Origin: Hallerella sp963656065
Lineage (GTDB): Bacteria > Fibrobacterota > Fibrobacteria > Fibrobacterales > Fibrobacteraceae
NCBI GenBank assembly: GCA_963656065.1
Contig: CAVKGV010000016.1
Coordinates: forward strand, 1-44,655
DNA length: 44,655 nt
Direction: 5' to 3'
Position 1 is the stretch's first letter. The number at the start of each line of letters is the position of its first letter. The translations under genes and the position numbers were made by a program. Below are positions 1-8,638 of the stretch, piece by piece. A model generated the notes under the pieces. That model was not told where the DNA came from. It made no database searches and was given only the letters and a program-made list of their open reading frames with translations.

Positions 1-1026
1 GAAAAGCGGCGAAGATTCCGAGGCAGGAGCTTCTGCGCTAGACAGGGATTCCGACAACGGAGATTCAACCGCCGACAACGATTGCGGAAGTTCTTCAGAC
101 GGGGAATCTTCTTTTTCTAATGCAGGAGACTCTTTGTCGGAAGGTTTCGACAGGACAAACTCTTCCGGCAATTCATCCTCCCCAAAAAGGCTGTCGAAAG
201 CATCGGAAAGGCTCTGCGGCTTATCTTCGACCTTTTCCTCCGGGGAAGGTTCATTCTTTTTTTCCTGTTTTTCAGCAGCAGGCTCTTCCGTTTCTGCAGA
301 TCCAAAAATACCGGAAAGTGCGGTCGAAATATCATCGTCATCGATTTCTTCCGTCGGGAATTCATCTTTTTCCGTATTCGACGGAGAGAAGTCGGCGATT
401 GCTTTGTCTAAGCTATTTTCCAAGTCGTCGAACGAAACTTCGCTTTCATTTTCTTCATCCGCCGGGAGAAGCGTCGCCAGCGACGAGAACGGATCTTCGT
501 TTTTCTCCTCTTCCTTTTTATCCTCTTCGCTCACAACCGGAGCTTCCTGTTCAATCGGTTCTTCCGGCAAAGGTTCCGGGGCTACAGCCGGCGCCGATTC
601 GGGCAAATCCTCCAATACCGGCATTTCCTCGGCCATCTCGATTTTCGGAGCGTACTCTTCTTTCCAGAAGGCGTCCAGCGGATCCAGATCGTGCAACAGC
701 CGATAATACAGATTGCGCTTTTCGGCATCGCCTTTTTCGGCATAGGCATCGCCCAGGCGACGAATAGCCGACAGGCAGTAGGGATTCCGGCTCAATACAA
801 ATTCACAGGCTTCGATTACCCCATCCCAATCCTGCATTTCCACAAGAATCTTCGACAGGACCAGATTTCCCTCTTCGCACGGTGTCGCGGAAAGCCCTTC
901 CCGAACGCAAGAAAGCGCAGCCTCCAAGTCACCATTCTGACGCATCAAGTCGGCCAGCCAGGCAAAGACCCGGGAGTTTTTTTTCTTGCCCACCGCCTTG
1001 CGAAGAGATTCTACCGTTGTCGCCAT
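1..1026 (-). CDS. TPR protein with long acidic tail (partial, 3' end outside window)
   Basis: The frame stays open for 342 codons from an ATG at 1026 to the left edge, so the C-terminus is missing. A GAGGTG ribosome site lies 4-5 bases before the ATG. The first ~115 residues read as helical TPR-like repeats (pattern of A/L/Y with NPYCLSAIRRLGDAYAEKGD). From about residue 120 on the protein is a low-complexity stretch rich in Glu, Asp, Pro and Ser, with repeated short blocks such as FDDLEN and DAFDSLFGEDELPEEF. There is no signal peptide or membrane segment, so it is probably cytoplasmic. It is the last visible gene of the minus-strand block, 15 bases after the Trm112-like gene. Function unknown; a scaffold or adaptor role is only a guess. 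Confidence 0.75.
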   Translation of the reverse strand, partial: MATTVESLRKAVGKKKNSRVFAWLADLMRQNGDLEAALSCVREGLSATPCEEGNLVLSKILVEMQDWDGVIEACEFVLSRNPYCLSAIRRLGDAYAEKGDAEKRNLYYRLLHDLDPLDAFWKEEYAPKIEMAEEMPVLEDLPESAPAVAPEPLPEEPIEQEAPVVSEEDKKEEEKNEDPFSSLATLLPADEENESEVSFDDLENSLDKAIADFSPSNTEKDEFPTEEIDDDDISTALSGIFGSAETEEPAAEKQEKKNEPSPEEKVEDKPQSLSDAFDSLFGEDELPEEFVLSKPSDKESPALEKEDSPSEELPQSLSAVESPLSESLSSAEAPASESSPLF

Positions 1027-1041
1027 ATTCACCTCTAGGCT

Positions 1042-1290
1042 TTAAATTTCAAGTGCAATCGCTTCGTCGGCGAGAAGAACCGGGATTCCGTTTCGAACCG
1101 GATAGGCTTTGCGTCCATCCTTCGACACCAAAGCTTCGTCCAAGGCTTCGGACACAGCGTTTCCGCCAACCGTACGGACTTTTCCCTGCGCGATTTTTTC
1201 ATTCAACGCAGAAAGCGTTTCCGCAGAAGCTTCCAACAACGCTTCATGCGTATCGGGCGTGCACAGAATCGACAGCATTTCAGAATTCAT
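1042..1290 (-). CDS. Trm112-like small protein (UPF0434 type)
   Basis: 82 residues. The start (MLSILCTPDTHEAL) and end (YPVRNGIPVLLADEA) match the two halves of Trm112/YcaR-type proteins, which act as small partners of methyltransferases or have unknown roles. The family normally binds zinc through CxxC pairs; here only one Cys (about residue 10) remains, and the middle has an insertion of roughly 20-25 residues compared with YcaR. So the fold is probably kept but the metal site is not. ATG start with AAAGGTG upstream. It follows the glycosyltransferase group with a gap of about 90 bases, in which I see no gene or clear terminator. Confidence 0.75.
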   Translation of the reverse strand: MNSEMLSILCTPDTHEALLEASAETLSALNEKIAQGKVRTVGGNAVSEALDEALVSKDGRKAYPVRNGIPVLLADEAIALEI

Positions 1291-1381
1291 AGTTCACCTT
1301 TTATTTTTCTAGAATAAAAATAATTCCTTTTCCCCGTACAGCAGACGTAAATTTTCAAAAAGACCCCTAGAAGAAGCCCCA

Positions 1382-2917
1382 TCAATTAAAGTAGTTCAAG
1401 TCCACGATGGCGTAATTCGTATCGTTTTCCGTCGCGATAAGCAGTTTAGGGGAAAGCCCCAGGGATTTCACCCAGTTCAATTCAAACGATTCGCGGAATC
1501 CCGCAATATCGGAAAGCACGAGCAATTCCCGCGCCCCGGTCCGCTTGCAGATAAGCGGCAAATTTTCGATCGGTCCCAGCAGATACTCGCGGTTCTCTTC
1601 CGTTATCCTGTCGGGAAATTCCGTTACGCAACCGAGCAGATTCAAGCCCGGCTTCAAGCGGTAGCGGTCAAACCAGCTCGAAAGCGAATCCGTCGTCCCG
1701 CCGAGAAGAATGGAACGTTTCGCCTTTCCGGAAAAAATCTGGTAAAAATAGCGCAACCAGAAAAGGAACCGCCGCCAGAACACGCAAAGAAGGCTCACAA
1801 GCATAAAAGCGAAAGCGATCGGGATTTCCAAATCCAGGACAAGCGAGGCCACCAAGAAGCCGAGAAATTCAAAAGGCAGCAAGAACTTCAAGAGGCGCTG
1901 TCCATCCAAGCGCGGCGAAACATAGTCCCCGGCAAGAGAAAGCGGAATCCAGGTCGATAGGGACATCACGACGAGCCCTTCGACGGAAAACGGAGCAATG
2001 CGGGAAAGCGCCAATGACCCGACAAGGACACAGAGAAAGTCAACCGCCATTTTCCACCACTGGGGAACAAGCCTCGAAAAGACGCCGACAATTGCGGCAA
2101 AACAGATTCCAAGCGCAATGACAAATGTCGGAAGATGGTAATTGTGATGCTTTTTGGCAAAGATGAGCATCGCCATGTAAAATTCGACAAAGGTTCGAAA
2201 GCGACGTGTCTTGCAGCTCTGCCCCTTGAAATGCAAGATGTTCGTTCCGGGATAATAATAATTGCGCAGCCCGAGTTTTTTGATGCGAAGACAGATATCT
2301 AAGTCTTCGCCATACATAAAGTAATCCTTGTCAAAACCGCCGAGCCTATCGAAAATTTCCCGGCGAACGCCTAGGAACGACCCGCTGACAGCATCGACTT
2401 CCGTTTCCTGCTCCGGATCGAGATAGGTCATGTTGTATGACGCAAAGACTTTGCTCTTCGGAAACAGCGAGGAAAGCCCTACCGTCTTGCAGATAGCCGC
2501 AAACGGGGACGGAAAGGAACGCCTACAGGCCCATTGCAGGGAACCGTCGCCATTTAAAATTTTACAGCCGACAGCGCCTGCTTCGGGCTTCGACATCATG
2601 TAGGCAAGCGTTTTTTCAAAAGTCCCGCGAGAAACGACCGTATCCGGGTTGACAAAGAAGAGGACGTCTTTTGTCGCATAGCGGGCCGCCAAGTTACAGC
2701 CCTTCCCAAATCCCAGATTTTCCTTGCTTTCCAGCCAGCGGACATTCGGGAATGCAGCTTTCTGCCTGTCCAGAACGGGAATCGGCGAACCGTTGTCCAA
2801 GACGATGATTTCCGAATCCAGATTCCGAAGCGCATCGACGACAGAGCCGACGCACGCCGCAATGTAATCGCGCGAATTGTAGGCGATAATAATGACGGAA
2901 CAGGAAAAAGACTGCAT
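1382..2917 (-). CDS. GT2 rhamnosyltransferase-like protein fused to membrane region and Rossmann-like C-terminal domain
   Basis: 511 residues. Residues 1-270 are a GT-A family 2 glycosyltransferase of the WbbL/rhamnosyltransferase type: VIIIAYNSRDY, EIIVLDNGS, NLGFGKGCN, the NPD metal-site motif (FFVNPDTVV) and the acceptor motif MYGEDLDICLR. Residues ~260-400 hold four or five hydrophobic segments. The last ~110 residues (from RSILLGGTTDS) look like the nucleotide-binding CoA_binding_3 domain that normally precedes the catalytic part of WbaP-type sugar-phosphate transferases (GPIENLPLICKRTGARELLV resembles the LGxxxDLxxxxxxxxxDEVI pattern), yet no catalytic part follows. Likely adds a sugar to a lipid-linked or surface glycan at the inner membrane. 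Seven bases separate it from the polyprenol-phosphate sugar synthase upstream. Confidence 0.8.
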   Translation of the reverse strand: MQSFSCSVIIIAYNSRDYIAACVGSVVDALRNLDSEIIVLDNGSPIPVLDRQKAAFPNVRWLESKENLGFGKGCNLAARYATKDVLFFVNPDTVVSRGTFEKTLAYMMSKPEAGAVGCKILNGDGSLQWACRRSFPSPFAAICKTVGLSSLFPKSKVFASYNMTYLDPEQETEVDAVSGSFLGVRREIFDRLGGFDKDYFMYGEDLDICLRIKKLGLRNYYYPGTNILHFKGQSCKTRRFRTFVEFYMAMLIFAKKHHNYHLPTFVIALGICFAAIVGVFSRLVPQWWKMAVDFLCVLVGSLALSRIAPFSVEGLVVMSLSTWIPLSLAGDYVSPRLDGQRLLKFLLPFEFLGFLVASLVLDLEIPIAFAFMLVSLLCVFWRRFLFWLRYFYQIFSGKAKRSILLGGTTDSLSSWFDRYRLKPGLNLLGCVTEFPDRITEENREYLLGPIENLPLICKRTGARELLVLSDIAGFRESFELNWVKSLGLSPKLLIATENDTNYAIVDLNYFN

Positions 2918-2924
2918 GGAAAAA

Positions 2925-3638
2925 TCAGGCCCGTTTAAAACGCAATTTCAGGACGAGAAAAAACGCTTCCGAAATGATTCCGCCGCTCATCTTTGATACG
3001 CCGCGCACACGGTCCGTAAAGACGATGGGAATTTCCTTGACCCGAAGTCCTTTTTTCCAGATTTTAAATGTCGTTTCGATCTGGAAGCAGTAACCGTCGC
3101 TTTTCATGCTGGAAAAGTCGAGGGATTCCAGCGCGGTACGCCGAAAGCACTTAAATCCTCCCGTCGCATCCTTGACGGGAAGTCCCGTTACAAGGCGCGT
3201 ATAGAGATTCGCAAAGTAACTGAGCAAAAGACGCTTCCAATCCCAGTTGACAACCCCGATTTTTTTTTCGTTGTAACGGCTTCCGAGGACCAGGTCGGCA
3301 TCTTCCGCGGCAAGGAGCAGACGTGGCAAGTCCGATGGCTTGTGACTAAAGTCCGCATCCATTTCAAAAACACGTTCATAGTCCCTTTCGAGAGCCCACT
3401 TGAAGCCCGTGACATAGGCGGACCCCAAACCCATTTTCCCTGCCCGGCGTAGCAAATGCACCCTGGAATTTTCCGCGGACATCGCTTCGACTATATCGCC
3501 GGTCCCATCGGGCGAACCGTCATCGACAACGAGAACTTCCAGGCAAGGGTCCTGCTTGAGGACTTCCGGGATGATTAACGAGATGTTGTCCTTTTCGTTG
3601 TATGTCGGTATCACGACAAGACTTTTGGGAAATGTCAT
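2925..3638 (-). CDS. polyprenol monophosphomannose synthase-like GT2 (Dpm1/Ppm1 type)
   Basis: 237 residues, no membrane segment, as in the soluble Dpm1 class. It carries LVVIPTYNEKDNI at the N-terminus, VVDDGSPDGTGD, the metal motif DADFSHKP, VLGSRY, and the family C-terminal KMSGGIISEAF. Enzymes of this class move mannose (sometimes another hexose) from GDP-mannose to polyprenyl phosphate on the cytoplasmic side, giving a lipid-linked donor for GT-C transferases. Its ATG overlaps the stop of the upstream GT2 (ATGA), and it sits two genes after a GT-C-type DUF2723 protein, which fits a donor-acceptor pathway. The exact sugar cannot be read from sequence. Confidence 0.88.
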   Translation of the reverse strand: MTFPKSLVVIPTYNEKDNISLIIPEVLKQDPCLEVLVVDDGSPDGTGDIVEAMSAENSRVHLLRRAGKMGLGSAYVTGFKWALERDYERVFEMDADFSHKPSDLPRLLLAAEDADLVLGSRYNEKKIGVVNWDWKRLLLSYFANLYTRLVTGLPVKDATGGFKCFRRTALESLDFSSMKSDGYCFQIETTFKIWKKGLRVKEIPIVFTDRVRGVSKMSGGIISEAFFLVLKLRFKRA

Positions 3639-4588
3639 CGCGCGCCTTCCTTCTCTAGAAAATCGACTCCGTCGCGAACTGTTTCCGCAATGGGATAACG
3701 CTGTTTCTTGTGGCGGTTAAAGAGTTCCGCCAAGAACCCCAGCGAAAAAAGCTGGACTCCCATCAGTAGCGAAAAACCGCCGACGACAATGAGCGGGCGC
3801 AGATGCAGCGCACCGATCTGCAACCACTGCAAACCGAAATAGCCGAAGACGCCCATCCCGAACAACAAAAAGACCAGCCCCAAAAATCCGAAGAAATGAA
3901 GCGGCTTCGTCGCGAAACGGTTGAGAAAGAGCAGGGTGAGCAGGTCTAAAAATCCAGAGACAAGCCTCGACACGCCATACTTGGACGCTCCGTGAATCCT
4001 GGCGCGATGGGCGACGGGCATCTCCGCGATTTTCGCGCCTTGCCACTTCGCCATGACAGGGATAAAGCGGTGGAAATCCCCGTAGAGATTGATAAAACGC
4101 ACCACCGAGCTGCGATAGAGCTTGATTCCGCAATTAAAGTCGTGCAGACGTTTTCCGCAAATAATCGACACGGTGATGTTGAAAAGCTTCGACGGCCACG
4201 TCTTGTGCCACGGATCGTGCCGATGCACTTTCCACCCCGAAACCAGGTCATACCCTTCGTCGATGATTTTCATCATCTTCGGGATTTCGCGCGGATCGTC
4301 CTGCAAGTCACCGTCGAGCGTTGCAATCAGATTTCCGCGGGACTTCGAAAAGCCTAGCGACAGGGCATCCGCCTTTCCGCAATTGAACTGGAAACGGTAT
4401 AGGCGCAAAAAATCGTACTTCGCGGAGAGTCCCAGAAGAACATTCCACGAACCGTCACGGCTGCCGTCATCGATAACGATAACCTCGAACGATTTTCCCG
4501 TCGGAGTGATTGCGGCGACGATTTCCTCCATCAGGGGAGCGAGATTTTCCGCTTCGTCCTTAACGGGAATGACCAGACTCAAATCCAT
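3635..4588 (-). CDS. GtrB/DPM1-like membrane glycosyltransferase (GT2)
   Basis: 317 residues from the ATG at 4588; an AGGA lies 7 bases before it, whereas the GTG two codons upstream is too close to that site. Residues 1-225 are a GT2 domain (SLVIPVKDEAENL, VIDDGSRDGS, TLDGDLQDDP, KLYRSSV). Two hydrophobic hairpin helices near residues 230-300 are the C-terminal membrane anchor typical of GtrB and related polyprenyl-phosphate glucose, mannose or aminoarabinose synthases. Probable role: loading a sugar on undecaprenyl phosphate at the inner membrane. It follows the DUF2723 gene by 24 bases and overlaps the next GT2 by 4 bases. Substrate unknown. Confidence 0.87.
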   Translation of the reverse strand: MDLSLVIPVKDEAENLAPLMEEIVAAITPTGKSFEVIVIDDGSRDGSWNVLLGLSAKYDFLRLYRFQFNCGKADALSLGFSKSRGNLIATLDGDLQDDPREIPKMMKIIDEGYDLVSGWKVHRHDPWHKTWPSKLFNITVSIICGKRLHDFNCGIKLYRSSVVRFINLYGDFHRFIPVMAKWQGAKIAEMPVAHRARIHGASKYGVSRLVSGFLDLLTLLFLNRFATKPLHFFGFLGLVFLLFGMGVFGYFGLQWLQIGALHLRPLIVVGGFSLLMGVQLFSLGFLAELFNRHKKQRYPIAETVRDGVDFLEKEGAR

Positions 4589-4612
4589 AGGCACATCCTA
4601 GATTTGTACAAA

Positions 4613-7600
4613 TTATTTTCCCTGGGCGAGCGTATCCGCGTTTGCAGGCAACACGGAATCCGGCACGACCGCGAGCGGTTTATCGGGCATCGCTTCGACG
4701 CTCTGGCGGTTCATTTCGAGCCGCAGACGTCCCTGTTCATCGTAAGCGGGAACATTTTCCAAACCGCGGTCCAAATATTCAAGCGCGCGCTTCTTGTCCT
4801 TGAGAACGTCGAGTACAAAAGCCGCCGCCCAGTAGGAACGCCATTCTTCCGGGAACTGGTAAATGCCGCGATCCAGATAGCGGAGTGCAAAATTCGTCAT
4901 TTCGTCAAGTTTCCGCTTTTTCGAAACCGTGAGAGGCGTTCCATCCGAAAGCATCGCCGTCATTTCTTCGCGAATCTGGAATGCGATTTGCAGATAGAGA
5001 GACGTGTAACTCGAAAGAAGACGCGTAGTCTCGCCATCGACATAGGCTGTTCCGTCGCCAAGTCCGCGGAACTGATAGACGCTGTCGATCAGATAGGCGG
5101 TGCGTTCCAAGTCGAAGTCCTGGTTGTTCGCGCGGCGGTCCGTCGTATCGCCCTGCATCAGGTTATAAATCATGCCTTCCTGGACCATGAATTTTTCGAG
5201 GCCCATGAAATTAGACTGTCCGACGGTCGTGGAGAAGTGGAGCGGACGATCGACGTTGTTCATCGCCAGATCGAGTACGAGCTTGTATTGCGTGAGCATC
5301 AGGCCGGCATGAGTCTTGGACTGCCATTCCTTGAACGCGGAATAGACCTGGTACATCACCTTGTACTGCTTGAGCTTCAGCGTGTCCGCATTCGGGAGAG
5401 CCTTCCCCGTTGAATCCGTCATCTCGGCGATTCGATTCTTGAGAACCGGGAGCGCTCGGTCCGCGCGGGCAATCCATGTCTGCGTATAATGTTCCGGGTT
5501 GCGCTCGTTCAAGTCCCCGATAGCCATCGACTTTTCAATGCCTTCCGCATTATAGCTGAGCTTTAAAATCGGTTCCTGGGTAAGCATCTGCTTGATGTAC
5601 CAATCCGTGTTTCCGAGCGAGAGGTTCACCACGCGGACATCCTTGCGGATTCCGGCGACCTGCTGCGCAAACCAGAGCGGGAATGTGTCGTTGTCGCCGT
5701 TCGTGAAAAGAATCGCATTCGGGCGGCAGCTCATCAACAGATTGTAAGCGTAATCCCACGGGACCCAGAGTCCGGAGCGGTCATGCGAACTGTAATTGGA
5801 AACGCAGGGAATCACCGAGCAGATCACGAGGAACGCACAGGCGACAGGAATTGCGAGAACCGAAGCCTTCAAGGCAAGCAGATAGACAAGAATTCCGATG
5901 CCCACGCCAAAGATGAGGCTCATGAAGATGTAGGCCGGCGTGTAGAAGTAATCACGTTCGCGCACTTCAATATGCACCGTTTCGGGGAACGGTGCCCGAC
6001 GCCCGACTTTCGCATAGGCGTTTTCAATCTTTTTCCAGTTCTGCCAAATCGGCGAATTTTCCAGGTTGCGGAGCTTTTGTTCCGCAGCGGCTATCTGCGA
6101 TGCATCCGCTTGGCGATAGCGGAGCGTATTCAGCACGAGCTTTGCGTGTTCAATATCCTGCCTCGCGTCGAGGAGCGCGTTTGCATCCGGAATGGCGGGA
6201 ATATCAACACCCATCTGCGCCAGGTTTGTCGCATTCGCCTCCATCGAACTTTTCCAGTATTTATAGTCGCGCGCCGAATCCATGCGCATGCCGTCGGCAA
6301 AATTGACATAGAAAAGCAACCCGAACGAACAAAGTCCGTAGAGAATTCCCATATAGACGCCGAGCTTCTTGCTTCTGCGATACGCAAAGACGCACACCGC
6401 GACGATAGCCCCGTTAAAGAGCAGGAACCAGATAAGCTGGGCGGGAATGTTGTCCCCCATCGCCTGCATCTGCGTCGGGAAATAGACGCCGAATCGTTTC
6501 AGCGGCTCATTTTCCATCGGATCGAAGACGTATGTTCCGCCGGAATAGTTCAACCCGCCGACCTTGAACGGCAGATACTGCGCAATCTGGTAGCCACCAT
6601 AGCCCATGTTCGGGAACGAGAGGAACTGGTGCGCAGTCTGGGCGCGCCGATGCATCGCCCGCAAGAGCATGCTTTCCGAACCGTACTGCTTGCGTTCCAC
6701 GAAATCGTTGAAAGACTTCCAGTTTTCCGAATCGAGAAGATTGCCTAGTTGCAGATTCCCCTGGTCATCCCGGAAGTTGATTTCCGGATCGTTCTCATCA
6801 ATTGCCGGATTCAGCTCCGAACGGATCGGCAGATACAGATGCGAGCTGTAACCGATGAGAGCGACAACGGCAAAGGCGAGCGAAAGCCGGACGCTACGGT
6901 TGAATTCCTGCGAACCGACCTTGATGAGAGCCAGTGCACCGAGAACAATCGTCGTCACAAGCGCAATGGCGATAAAGCTGGAAACCATGTAAATCACGGA
7001 ACAGAGGAGCGTTCCCGTAATCCAGATGGGCATCCGGGAAAGAATCTTCTTGGGCTCCGCCATGAGCAAGAGGACAAAGACCGCCGGAACCGTGAGAAGC
7101 GTATATAGGTGCGCCCCGACACCGATAAAGGCGATATAGCAGATAAAGACCAGGATGCGGTTTCCCCAGGCGTCGTCCTTGTGGTCAAGCCATTTGAGCG
7201 CGAGATAGGAAATGAGCATGATGATGAACATCGCAAAGCCATAGACTTCCGCTTCGACAGCGCTGAACCAGAAAGTATCGCTGAACGTGAGAAGGAATCC
7301 GGCGGAGAGCGCGGCGACAAAAAGGACCAGCTTGCGGAATCCCGAGGAAACCTTTTCGGCGAGCTTGTCGGACGAAAGGATCTTCGCCAAGAAATCCCAG
7401 GCGAAAAGCGACGTGACGAAAACGGTCAGAGCGGAACACACGACCGAGATGTAGTTCACCCGCTTCGCAATTTCTTCGACAAACGGAAGAAGGAGAATCA
7501 CGGTCCGGGAAAGCAGCACAAAGAACGGCGTTCCAGGCGGATGCGGAATTCCCAGGATGTTCGCGCAGGCGATAAACTCGCCGCAATCCCAGAAGCTCAC

Positions 7601-7696
7601 CGTCGGAGCCATCGTCGAAGCATACACGACAAGGGCGACCACCGCTGCGAGACCCGCGGTCAAAAATTTCAACATCTTTTCGGAAACGTTCTTCAC
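4613..7696 (-). CDS. DUF2723 membrane protein, TMEM260-like glycosyltransferase candidate
   Basis: 1027 residues. The N-terminal ~650 residues hold about a dozen hydrophobic segments. The first outside loop has WDCGEFIA, an acidic motif placed as in GT-C glycosyltransferases, followed by GIPHPPGTPFF; the family hallmark FTNGDNDTFPLW lies around residue 680. The C-terminal third is soluble and helical. This is the PF11028 family, whose animal member TMEM260 is a protein O-mannosyltransferase; bacterial members are common in the FCB group and mostly uncharacterised. GTG start chosen because GGAGG lies 7 bases upstream and the GTG overlaps the nusB stop (GTGA). Two polyprenyl-phosphate-sugar synthases follow directly, so a lipid-linked sugar donor is a good guess. 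Final acceptor unknown. Confidence 0.85.
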   Translation of the reverse strand: MKNVSEKMLKFLTAGLAAVVALVVYASTMAPTVSFWDCGEFIACANILGIPHPPGTPFFVLLSRTVILLLPFVEEIAKRVNYISVVCSALTVFVTSLFAWDFLAKILSSDKLAEKVSSGFRKLVLFVAALSAGFLLTFSDTFWFSAVEAEVYGFAMFIIMLISYLALKWLDHKDDAWGNRILVFICYIAFIGVGAHLYTLLTVPAVFVLLLMAEPKKILSRMPIWITGTLLCSVIYMVSSFIAIALVTTIVLGALALIKVGSQEFNRSVRLSLAFAVVALIGYSSHLYLPIRSELNPAIDENDPEINFRDDQGNLQLGNLLDSENWKSFNDFVERKQYGSESMLLRAMHRRAQTAHQFLSFPNMGYGGYQIAQYLPFKVGGLNYSGGTYVFDPMENEPLKRFGVYFPTQMQAMGDNIPAQLIWFLLFNGAIVAVCVFAYRRSKKLGVYMGILYGLCSFGLLFYVNFADGMRMDSARDYKYWKSSMEANATNLAQMGVDIPAIPDANALLDARQDIEHAKLVLNTLRYRQADASQIAAAEQKLRNLENSPIWQNWKKIENAYAKVGRRAPFPETVHIEVRERDYFYTPAYIFMSLIFGVGIGILVYLLALKASVLAIPVACAFLVICSVIPCVSNYSSHDRSGLWVPWDYAYNLLMSCRPNAILFTNGDNDTFPLWFAQQVAGIRKDVRVVNLSLGNTDWYIKQMLTQEPILKLSYNAEGIEKSMAIGDLNERNPEHYTQTWIARADRALPVLKNRIAEMTDSTGKALPNADTLKLKQYKVMYQVYSAFKEWQSKTHAGLMLTQYKLVLDLAMNNVDRPLHFSTTVGQSNFMGLEKFMVQEGMIYNLMQGDTTDRRANNQDFDLERTAYLIDSVYQFRGLGDGTAYVDGETTRLLSSYTSLYLQIAFQIREEMTAMLSDGTPLTVSKKRKLDEMTNFALRYLDRGIYQFPEEWRSYWAAAFVLDVLKDKKRALEYLDRGLENVPAYDEQGRLRLEMNRQSVEAMPDKPLAVVPDSVLPANADTLAQGK

Positions 7697-8160
7697 TTCT
7701 TTTCCTCCGGTTTATCGCTAGAAAGGAGCATTCCTTTGCTCCGAGCGAACTGGTTTAAAATTCCATTGATGAAACGGTACGAATTTTCCGTACTGTACTT
7801 GTTCGCAATCTGGACCGCTTCCTCGATCGCCACCTTGACCGGGATTTCCGGTTCATACTGGATTTCCGTCAGGGCGATGTACAAAATAATCCGGTCAAGC
7901 GTCGCCAGGCGGTCCAAGTCCCAGCCGTTGGCCCGTTCCGAGATAATCGCATCCAGTTCCGCCCGGTGCTCCTGGATCAGATCGATCAGCGACATCCCGT
8001 AGCGTTTCATCTCGGCGAGAAGTTCCCGCTTCGCTTCGCGAATGCTCGCGAGGATGCCATCGACGCACTTGCCGACAGGCTGCCCGGTGATTTCCATCGC
8101 ATAGAAAAGCTGCATGGCAAAAACCCGAGCGGGCCTTCTGCTCACGGAATTCGTCTTCAT
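7693..8160 (-). CDS. nusB: transcription antitermination factor NusB
   Basis: 155 residues, all-helical NusB fold: RRPARVFAMQLFYAMEITG at the N-terminus, ANGWDLDRLATLDRIIL and the conserved end IPVKVAIEEAVQIANKYST, then FINGILNQFAR. NusB with NusE (S10) binds boxA RNA and keeps RNA polymerase processive on rRNA operons. The first 15 residues carry an Arg-rich start, normal for the family. ATG overlaps the ribH stop (ATGA), and ribH-nusB linkage is a common bacterial arrangement. Product is cytoplasmic. Confidence 0.95.
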   Translation of the reverse strand: MKTNSVSRRPARVFAMQLFYAMEITGQPVGKCVDGILASIREAKRELLAEMKRYGMSLIDLIQEHRAELDAIISERANGWDLDRLATLDRIILYIALTEIQYEPEIPVKVAIEEAVQIANKYSTENSYRFINGILNQFARSKGMLLSSDKPEEKK

Positions 8161-8630
8161 GCGAGCTCCTTGTAGAGATTCACCATTTGCACAGCGCTTT
8201 CCGCACAGTCCGCGCCCTTGTTGCCGCCCTTCAAGCCGGAACGGCTCATCGCCTGATCGACCGTATCCGTCGTCAGCACGCCAAAGAGGACAGGAATTTT
8301 CCCGTTTGCGGCAAGAGCCGCGATTCCGCTCGTCACCGCGTTCACGACACAGTCGAAATGCGGAGTTTCCCCGCGAATGACCGCGCCGAGAACAATCACC
8401 GCATCGAACCTTTCCATATCGACAAAACGCCTTGCGACGCCGGAAAGTTCAAACGCACCCGGAACGTGGGCAACCGAAATATCTTCCGATGCAACTCCCA
8501 AAGCGCAGAGCTTCGAAACGGCTCCCGAAAGAAGTCCCGACGTAACAGTCTCGTTGAAATCCGCAACCGCAATCGCGATGCGCATTCCCTTGCCGCCAAG
8601 GCTTGTCCGATAAGTTTTGACATCAACCAT
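8157..8630 (-). CDS. ribH: 6,7-dimethyl-8-ribityllumazine synthase
   Basis: 157 residues. Condenses 5-amino-6-ribitylaminouracil with 3,4-dihydroxy-2-butanone 4-phosphate, the next-to-last step of riboflavin synthesis. Recognisable motifs: IAVADFNETVTSGLLSGA, VPGAFELSGVARRF, VVLGAVIRGETPHFD (contains the catalytic His region) and KGGNKGADCAESAVQM near the end. Length is normal for a subunit of the icosahedral or pentameric enzyme. It starts at an ATG 9 bases after the ribBA stop and overlaps nusB by 4 bases. Confidence 0.96.
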   Translation of the reverse strand: MVDVKTYRTSLGGKGMRIAIAVADFNETVTSGLLSGAVSKLCALGVASEDISVAHVPGAFELSGVARRFVDMERFDAVIVLGAVIRGETPHFDCVVNAVTSGIAALAANGKIPVLFGVLTTDTVDQAMSRSGLKGGNKGADCAESAVQMVNLYKELA

Positions 8631-8638
8631 AAAAACCC

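Noticed and set aside
120..767. Plus-strand open frames near the left edge
   Set aside because: The minus strand holds a 342-codon frame with TPR-like and acidic sequence, a ribosome site and operon spacing; the plus-strand frames are Ser/Arg/Pro shadows of it.
1291..1381. Small gene or terminator between the Trm112-like and GT2 genes
   Set aside because: No start with ribosome site and no hairpin followed by a T-run; most likely a short promoter region for the downstream genes.
4604..5413. Long plus-strand open frame opposite the DUF2723 gene
   Set aside because: Arg/His/Val-rich translation with no domain; it is the complement of a well-supported membrane protein gene, as are the open frames at 5783-6748 and 7109-8002.
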